Positions 48,163 to 56,956 of a stretch of 56,956 bases of DNA are shown here, piece after piece; position 1 is the first letter of the stretch; every line of letters begins with the position of its first letter. A program made the translations under genes and the position numbers. The DNA is from Darksidea phi (lineage: Eukaryota > Ascomycota > Dothideomycetes > Pleosporales > Lentitheciaceae): positions 1-56,956 of the forward strand of contig JASJFT010000263.1 of NCBI GenBank assembly GCA_030770425.1. Reading direction: 5' to 3'. Under the pieces are notes generated by a model. The model was not told the DNA's origin. It saw nothing but the letters and a program-made list of their open reading frames with translations, and did no database searches.

Positions 48163-50520
48163 ATTAGTCTAATAGAAGGAAGCCTTTATTCTATTAAGAA
48201 ATAAGAATAGAACTCTTTCTATCTACTTTAGAAGAAGAGTAGAACTACTATATATATTCTAATACCTCTAGAATAAGAATAGATATAAGAGGAAAATATA
48301 GTCTACTATTATTTAAGTAATATTATAATCGGATTTTTAAGAATATAGAAGAGAAACTATTAAATTAAACTTATAAGTAAATTTTTATATTAGAACTATA
48401 AAAGTAGAAGTACTATTTAAAAATATTAGTTCTAAAAAATATTAAGAATAGGTATAGAAAAGTAAGTATTCTTAAAATTTATAAAAATACCTACCTAGGT
48501 AAATTATAAAGAATAAAAAGGACTAAATAATAAAGAATCTTATTAATAAACTTTAATAAAATAGTAGTTTCTAAACTTATATATAAATAAGTACTAGGAT
48601 AATTATATAATCTTTTAAAGTAAAATATTACTTTAGTATATAAAGAAAGATTACTTAAAGTAGAGAATATAAAAAAAAGATAACTTTAGTTAAAAATTAT
48701 AATAATATTCTTAATCTATAAAAGTTACTTAAGATATATATTAGAATATAGCTTAATTATTCTAGAGAGTTATTATATAAAAAGAACTATTATATAATAA
48801 AAAAGAAGAATTAGACTAAATTATAAGCCTACTTTAAAGAATATATTAAATACTAATAATATTACTTTATTCTCTTAATCTTATTATAGTAGTATAAATA
48901 ATATACTAGACTTCTATCCTCTTTAACTAGAACTTTCTTATTATTAAAAGACTTTATTCTAGTTAGTATCTTAATATTAAATAAATTCCTATTATAGTAA
49001 TACTATATAATATTAATTATAGTACTTATATTAAATCTAATTCTCTTAAATTATTTATTAATCTCTATTTAAGATATATTAGTCTTAAATAAAAATTAAA
49101 TTTAGGAAGAAACTTATTATTAATATCTTAATTATAATAGAGATATTCTATAATATTAGGAAGATATTACTAGAAATCTTATTATTACTACTAAAATATT
49201 AAGAGGTTTTATTACTAGTTTTAATCTTAAAAATCTTATTATATATTTTATATTTTATAAATATATAATTAATTATCTTCTTAATTAAATACTAGCTAGT
49301 TTAGAGTAGCTAGATATTAATTAGAGTATTAAAGATATTCCTCTTATAAACTTCCTAGACTAGAATTTTTAAGAAAATATACTCTTTTATATTAAAAGTT
49401 ATAAAGATATTAGTATATATTATATAAGCTTTTATATAAGCTTTTATATAAGCTATATAACTAAATAATCTATTTTTACTAACTTATAAAGTATAGTAAT
49501 AGTATTCTAGTTTATTTATAATTTTACTATACTAGATATAGATAGTAGTAGAGATACTAAAGATTATCTTATTAAGAATATCTTCTTTAATAGTAAACTA
49601 ACTAGTATAGAAACTTAAGTTAGACTTTTATTTTATATCTTTATAACTTTTAAAAAAAATCTTATAAGTAGTATCTTATAATATAATAGTTAGAAATATA
49701 TAAAAATAATAAGAGAATAATTTATATTATTACTATCTTTAAAGAAGCTCTTACTACTACTAATAATAAAGATACTCGGGCTTTTATAATAGGGTTTCTT
49801 TATAATAATTAACTTTTAAATCTTAAAACTCTTAATATTATATAAGTTATAACTAGAACTCTTATAGTTATATTAAGAGATCTTTAAAAAAGAAATATAA
49901 TATTAGTATAAAAAGAAATTATACTTTAAAGTAGCTATATATAAGTTCTTAAGCTATTTAAGAAGATTTTATAGAAATAATATTATAAAGTAAGATCGAT
50001 ATTAGAATAGTAGTAAACTAATAGTAGAGTAGTAAGAGTAAAGTATAATAAACTAATAGTAATATAAAAGTAAGAATAAAAGAGTTAAAAAGATTATTTT
50101 AAAAATAAAAGGGGGATATAATATTTATATATATTTAGATATTTACTATTATCCTATATAATAAAGTAATAAAAGAATCTTATTATAATTTATTACTACT
50201 AAAATATAAGTAAAGATAGAATTTACTATACTAAAATCTACTATATATTAAACTTTACTATAACTTTAATAAATATCTTCGTACTAAAGGTTATATAGAT
50301 AATAGATATATTATTTAAAATATTTACTTTAAGTTCTAACTAGAAATATCTCTAAAGAATAATAGTTAAACTTATTTAAATAGTAAATCTTACTAGTATA
50401 CTTATAAAGATAGCTATCTAGTTATTATATCTATATAAAACTAAACTAAGTAGAAACTATTACTATACTATTTAGTTTAGAAGTTAGCTCTTTAGTATAT
50501 CGAAGATAAAGAAGGGGGAT

Positions 50521-50702
50521 TATAATAGACTAAATCTAGGATAAAACTCCTTATTATAAAAATCTTAAATCTTTTCTTTAAAGTAGTTTATTATAAAGTA
50601 GATTCTTTCTTATATAAAATTCTTATCTAAAGCTCTTAATAGCTTCTTATTAATTTATTTATAATCTATTTAATATATACCCTTAGAATTCCGCCTCTTA
50701 TA
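50521..50702 (+). repeat. 3' LTR of gypsy D
   Basis: 182 bp, preceded by the polypurine tract and followed by the TSD aagaa. It has the same length as the 5' LTR, 17.7 kb upstream. Confidence 0.85.
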
Positions 50703-53700
50703 AAGAAATAGAATTAGAAATCCTCTTAATAAGATTAAATTAGATAATCTTTATTAAGAACCCTATTATACTTTAAGAATATAGTATTAATATCTTAATT
50801 TAAGATTAACTAAAAGAAGAATTATTAAAAGTAATACTTAAAGGGAAATAATAAGTTAGATAAATCTAAAGAGAAAAAGACTAACTTATTCTTAAAAAAA
50901 GATAGATTTTAGTTACTAATATTACTATAATATTATTAAGACTAAATATTAATAATAAGTTTTTATAAATTACTAATAATATAAAGATATATCTATTTAC
51001 TAGTATTCTAATATAGATATAAACTTAAATATTATTAAATAGAATCTTATACTATAATAAAATCTTTTTAGAATATTATTATATATAAAGTCTTAAATAT
51101 ATTAAGTCTTTAGTATACTACTATATTTAAGAGATTTATATATTATTATAATAATAATATAAAATTCTTAAAATATAATAAGAATAATAGATTTTTAAAT
51201 ATTTTAGATTATCTTTATAAATAACTATAACTTTATCCTTAATTAGCTATAGTTATATAAGATAGACTCTTAAATAAATTAATAAAAGAAATTATATAAA
51301 TAGTATAATAGAAGTATAATAGTTAAGTATATTAAAATTAAGATAATATCTAATAAATTAATATAATAGCTATAATTTAGAAAGAAGATATATATATTAT
51401 ATCTAGAAAGCTTCTATATTTAATTACTTATAAATAAAGAAAAGTATAAACTTTAACTTCTTATAACTATAAGAATTATAGAATATTTATAAATATTAAT
51501 TAATAAAATATATACTTTAGAAGATAATAAGCTATAAAATACTTAGTATTAGAATAAATAGGATTTATTTTAATTAAAATCTAAATCTTATAACTTTATA
51601 ATTATTTTATCTATTATATAAAGTAATATTTTAAATTAGTATAGCTATTTAAGATTATAGTCTTTTATATTATAATATTAATTATTAGATATTAGTTCTA
51701 AAGGGAGTTATCTAATAATCTTATATATCTCTTAGACGGATTATACCCTAGAGAGATAATAATTTATCTCGTCTATACTAGAATACTACTATTTACTTCT
51801 AACTAGAGAACTTATCCTCTATATTATCTTTTAAGAATCTATTTTTTAATATTTAAATTACTTTCTATATAAGATAGTCTAAAGTAACGAAGTTATCTAA
51901 TACTACTAGAGTAAAGAACTAATACTACTAATATAAATAGTATTACTATCTAAGTTTTATATTAGAGGTAGTAAATATCTTATATTCTAGCTTAATTCTA
52001 TTTATTAATACTATCGGGCTAAATAGCTAAAAATATTCTAGAAAGTCCTATTTTAGATTAGATTATAGCTAAACTTATCTAACTATACGAGTAAAAGTAA
52101 AATAAACTTAATAAGACTATACTAGTTTAACTATATAAAGAACGTAGATAATATAAAGTAAAAGACCTTATAATAATTTAATTAGAGATTATTCCTCTTA
52201 TTAATACTTAAATAATAGTATTATTTTTTATAAACGATCTTCTACGTCTAAAGGATCCCTATATATTTATAAAGAAGAACCGTCGGAACTATAACCTTTA
52301 GATAGTAGATTATAAGGTCTATTTTATAGATAATTTATAAAATTTCCTTTAAAAGTATTAAAAGATATCTTTTAGTATTTATTATATTTTAGAAGAGCTT
52401 AAGATATCTTAGAGAATAAAATAATAATAATAACTACTTCTTAATTCTATATAGGAACTAACTTAGAAACGATTATTAAAGAAGATACTAGATATACTAG
52501 AAATAGAACTAGAAAGAAAGTAATAGATAATAAAAGTTCTTAAAAATTATAAATAATACCCTTATTAAAGTTCTATTAATCTTTTTAATTATATAAGATC
52601 TTTTTAGAAGGAGATTAATTAGGTATTTAAAAGTAATTAGATCTTAGAGTTTTTTAACTATTTATTAAAATAAATTAAGAATAATTTATTTTACTAAGAT
52701 CTTAAAAAGTAATTAAGTATTCGAGATTATAAAGAAGTAGTTAATATAAGCTAGCGTTACTATTAATATAAATAAGGAAAGCCTAAGACTAAATTAGAAG
52801 AAAAGAGATAAAAATTCGACTAGAAAAATAATAGGGGTCTAGTAAAGATTCTAAAAAAGTTTAAGTAGAATAAAGAACGTTTATTAAAGTTTAAAAAGAA
52901 TACTAAGTCTAATAGTAATACTACTAGTTTTAAAGTAGCCTATTACTATTATAATAAGCCTAGATATATAAAACTAGACTACGAAGTATTTAAAAAGACT
53001 AAAATAACTAAAAAAGAAAGGTTAGAAAAAGTTATAGATTTAAAGAAATAATTTTTACTCTTTTAGTTTATATAGACCTTATTAAGGAGATATTTAAAGA
53101 AGATTTAAGCTAATTATATAATATACTTTATCTAAAGTTTATAAAATTACTAACTATTCTTATAATAATTAAGTTTAAAGATCTAGAGGTACTTATTAAT
53201 CTAAGATTATAATTTAATCTTCTATTAACTAAAGCTACTAAGAAAATAAACTTAATAGTAAAACTCTTACCTAAACTTCTTATAGAGGTAGTTAATAGAT
53301 CTACTATAATAGTATATAGGATAACTATTACTAATATATATATTAAGAATATTTATAGATATATTTAGATATATAACTTATTATTTATAGTTATAAATCT
53401 TAATTAATATTCTATATATTTAGGAATACTATAGATTAAAGCTTATAATTTAAAATTAAATTTTATAATAAGATAAATATAGTATTAGGAAATACTAGAT
53501 AAATCTACTAGCTAATATTAAAAAATAGCGACTAAATCTACTAAAGAGTTTAATAAAATAGTAAGAAGTCCCTTAGTAGACGTTTATACTATTATTATCT
53601 ATAATTTAGTCCTTTTAAGTATAGTTTAAAGTCTACTAATCTATTAGTCTAAATATTATACTAATATAATAGATATAGAGTTAAAAGACTTTATAATAAA

Positions 53701-56700
53701 GCTTTTAAATTATAGACCTTATAATTTAAGTATAAATCTAAAATCTAAAGAAGTTCTATCTTATTAACTATTATATAACCTCTTAGCCTTAGAATTAAAG
53801 GTACTAAAAAAATATATTAATAAGTATCTAGTTAAAGACTAGATTAGATACTTAAAATCTTCTACTAAAGTACTAATTCTCTTTATAAAGAAGAAAGATA
53901 GTAGCTTAAGACTATATATAGATTATAAAGATTTAAATAAGATTATAATTAAAAATTATAGTTTTTTACCCCTAATCTAAGAATTCTTAGAATATTTAAT
54001 CTAGGTAAGATAGTTTACTAAACTTAATTTAAGCGAAGCTTATTACTAGATCTAAATAAAGAAAGAGAATAAATAGAAGACTATCTTCTAGATATATTAT
54101 AGGTATTTTAAATATATAGTAATATCTCTTAGGCTAATAAATACTCTAACTACCTTTTAGATCTATATTAATTATATTTTAATAAAACTAGTAGATATAA
54201 TATATATTATATACCTTAATAATATTTTAATCTTCTTTAATATAGAGAAGAAATATAAGGTATATATTTAAGAAGTATTATAGAAATTATATAAAGTAAA
54301 GCTTTTTTATAATTTAAAGAAGTATAAATAGTATACTAGATTTATAGAGTATCTAAAATATTTAATTATATCTAAAGAAATCTTAATAGACCTAGAAAGA
54401 ATTAAAACTATTTAAAAATAGTCTATATTCTATACTATATCCGATATTTAAATATTTATTAACTTTATAAACTATTATTATTATTTTATTAATAGATTTA
54501 GTTAAAAAGTACTTTTACTTATCTAAATAATATAAAAGATATCTAGAGCTACCTAAGCTAGGCGAGCTATAAAAAGAAAGAAAAGCTAACTTTTAGATAT
54601 AGATCTAGAGGGAAGAAAGGTATAAAATAAGCTAAAAGACTTATTTACTATAATATCGATTCTAGCTTATTTTAAAAGAGGACGAGAAACTAGAATAAAG
54701 ATTAATATCTTAAAAGGTATAATTATAGGTATATTAAGCTAATTAGTATCTAATAGTAATAAAAAGACCTAATAGAGGCCTATTAACTTCTACTTAAGAA
54801 AATTAGTTATAGTTAAGTATAATTATAATATATATAATTAAGAACTTCTTATAATTATTAAAAGTTTAACTTATTAGAGATATTATCTTAATAAATAGTT
54901 CTTTAAAGTACTTATAAACTATAATAATCTAAAATAATTTATAAAGATAAAATCTCTTAATTAATATTAAGTTCGTTCTTATTTAATACTATTAAAGTTT
55001 AATTTTATTATTAAATACTAATTAGAATTTATAAATCTAGTAGATAGATCTTTACGTCGACCTAATTATATTATAAAGATAAAAGAACTAGTATAAAAAT
55101 AAAATAAATTTTTTATTAAATTAATATAAAATTTACTAAGTAAGAGTTTATAAAGGACTAGTACTCTTATTACTACTATTACGTAAGTTATAATAGTCTA
55201 AGAAAAAACTAATAAAATAAAAAGGATTATTTATTACTTTTAACGTAAAGATTTAGTTTAGAAGAAGATAAAATACTATTAAAAGATATTAATAAGAAAG
55301 AAAGAAGATAATTTAAAAATAGAAGAAAACTCTAATAACTTAGATAACTTAATAGATATTAAGAGTAATCTTAATAAAGAATTAGAGGTAAATAAAAATA
55401 TAGAAACTTCTATAAGTTTTAAAGATAATAAAACGTACTAAAATAGACTTAAATATCTTATAATAATAGAAGAAATAGCTATAGTAATTTAAGAGTATTA
55501 TAATATTCCTTTATCTAACTATTTTAGTATAATAAGAATATTAGCTAAGTTATAGAGAAAATATATATAAATTAAAATAATAAAGATAGTAAAAAAGTAT
55601 ATTTATAACTATATATACTATAATAAAATAGTTATCTACTATTATAAACTATATAGTCTATTATAACTATTACTAATTTCTAGTAGTCCTTAGTAAGAGG
55701 TTATAATAGATTTTATTACTAAACTACTTCTAAGTAAAAATAATAGAGTAGTATATAATACTATTCTAGTTATAGTATATTATTTCTCTAAAATAGTATA
55801 CTATATTCTAGTACGAAGTAATTAGGATAATATTAATTTAGCCTAAGCTTAAATCTATAAGATTATTCGATTATATAATACTTTTACTATAGTTTTATCT
55901 AATTAAGGTCTAATTATAAATACGAAGTATTAGAACTCTTTTAATTATTATTTAAACTTAAAAAGGGTTCTTACTTCTATATACTATTTATAAATTAATA
56001 ATTAAACTAAAAGATAGAACTAAACGCTAGAATAATATCTAAGATACTATTATTATATTAAATAAGATAATTAAATACTATAAATATCTTTAATAAAGTT
56101 TATATATAATAATAGTATATATTTAACTATAAAGTAAATACTATTTTATATCTATTATAGATTTATATTATAGGATATAGATTAGTTTATTCGACTACTT
56201 AGTAACGAGGAATTATCCTATAGGTATATAATAGCTACTAAATTAATTAAAATTAAGGCCGAATATACTTAAAAACTTAAGACTATTAATAAATATTAAT
56301 AATAATTTTAAAATAAGAAAAGAATACCTCTTAAATTAGAGATAAGGGACTAAGTATATATTTTAATATACTACTTTAGATCTTATTACCTAAAAAAGAA
56401 ATTAGACTAGAAATACTTAGGCCTAGGTATAGTAATAGAAAAAATTAGAATAATAACCTACTAAATAAATCTATTAGATATTCTAGATATTTATCTAGTC
56501 TTTTATATATTCTTATTAGAATTATATAACTTAAAGGAATCGTTATTATACTTAAAAGACCTAGCCATAAATATACTTTAATAAATAGAAAATAATATTT
56601 ATAAAACTAATAAATTAATTAATAGAGAATAAGATAAGAATAGGAATTAGTATTATCTAGTCTCTTAGAAAGATTATTTATTAAAAGAGAACTCTTAAGA

Positions 56701-56880
56701 ATCTAGTATAAATATAAGTAGAAATATACTTAAAATATTTTATTTAAAGAAAGGAATTATTCTAAGGTACTAAAAGATACCTAAAAAGTCTAAAAAATAA
56801 CTACTAGGTTATTAGTTACTAAGAAGGAGAATAATAATAAATAAAAAAGTCTATTAAGAATAAAATTATTTTAATATACT

Positions 56881-56956
56881 TTTGTTATGCGTTGTACGTA
56901 CCTTTATACGGGATCCGGGTTAGGGCCGATAGAACGTTTGTCGCACCGTTGGTTTC
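56881..56956. other. Start of a further non-RIP sequence
   Basis: TG- and CA-containing, GC-rich sequence resumes abruptly (ttgttatgcgttg). The window ends too soon to say what it is. Confidence 0.5.

Larger units (their letters stand above)
32661..50702 (+). mobile_element. Ty3/gypsy element D, split into four pieces by nested insertions
   Basis: Two 182 bp LTRs (32,661-32,842 and 50,521-50,702) and the TSD aagaa (32,656-32,660 and 50,703-50,707) define one insertion. Removing B4, B5 and C2 with their TSDs leaves about 7,992 bp in order. Plus-strand coding relics are a CCHC knuckle (about 35,563-35,604), an RT block (about 36,580-36,850, DYR-LN and YPLPLI-like), an RNase H region (about 37,290-37,700, with a VDILFYRE end where ADALSRRE is usual), the integrase region beyond B5, and a polypurine tract (aaagaaggggga) just before 50,521. 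Confidence 0.85.
32446..56880. repeat. AT-rich RIP-mutated transposon block 3
   Basis: A 24 kb stretch with almost no CpA or TpG (about fifteen exceptions by eye, mainly in B5 and C2) and no ORFs. It resolves into gypsy relic E, gypsy D inside it, and B4, B5 and copia C2 inside D. Normal composition resumes at about 56,883. Confidence 0.93.
32446..56880 (+). mobile_element. Ty3/gypsy relic E, interrupted by D
   Basis: The visible parts are 32,446-32,660 and 50,703-56,880. Plus-strand reading gives, in order, a CCHC zinc-knuckle relic (about 52,938-52,980), an RT block (about 53,915-54,235: VDYKDLN-, SFLPL- and YLDD-like, with Asp to Asn changes), an RNase H region (about 54,785-54,930) and an integrase region (about 55,590-55,815). 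The order RT, RNase H, integrase is that of Ty3/gypsy. I could not define LTRs, so the ends are uncertain. It is the host of element D and therefore older. Confidence 0.7.

Overview
The window looks like part of a filamentous ascomycete genome, most likely a Dothideomycete such as a Pleosporales species, with a two-compartment structure. Long AT-rich blocks (about 1-8,795, 12,035-21,195 and 32,445-56,880) are transposon graveyards. They almost completely lack the dinucleotides CpA and TpG but keep CpG. This is the classic footprint of repeat-induced point mutation (RIP). Because every ATG contains TpG, these blocks have no usable start codons and no open reading frames. The genes sit in GC-balanced islands at about 8,800-12,030, 21,196-30,960 and a small one at 31,686-32,445. 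They have short 48-73 bp fungal introns, several with CTAAC-type branch points. No tRNA, rRNA or CRISPR was seen.

Island 1 carries a class 3 lipase-like gene with five exons. Island 2 carries a predicted membrane protein whose cytosolic tail has an F-box-like segment and a CxxC-x4-CxxC zinc motif (plus strand). A 968-residue conserved-looking fungal protein of unknown function lies on the minus strand, convergent with it. Towards the RIP border there is a candidate small secreted cysteine-containing protein, the type of gene that gene-sparse, transposon-flanked islands of plant-associated fungi often hold.

The transposon blocks can be resolved into nested elements from terminal repeats and target-site duplications (TSDs). 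Left block: a 1.29 kb repeat called here family B (copy B2, minus strand), with a complete Ty3/gypsy element (A, 2,118-8,511, minus strand) inside it. Middle block: a gypsy element of the A family (F, plus strand, 3' LTR at 19,907-20,083) is broken by a Ty1/copia derivative (C1, 14,910-19,121). C1 is itself broken by B3. A TA-flanked foldback element of Fot1/pogo type lies at 12,526-12,941. Right block: a gypsy relic (E) is interrupted by another complete gypsy element (D, 32,661-50,702, TSD AAGAA). D is interrupted three times, by B4, B5 and a full copia element (C2, 40,497-48,162, TSD ATTAG). The LTR pairs have identical lengths (177/177, 297/297, 285/285 and 182/182 bp), so decay was by substitution and not by insertion or deletion.

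The most unusual item is family B. Five copies (one cut by the window edge) share both termini and an internal variable-number repeat. They encode nothing recognisable, and the four complete copies are each flanked by their own 13-15 bp TSD. That is too long for an LTR or common DNA transposon and resembles target-primed insertion. All alignments were done by eye.
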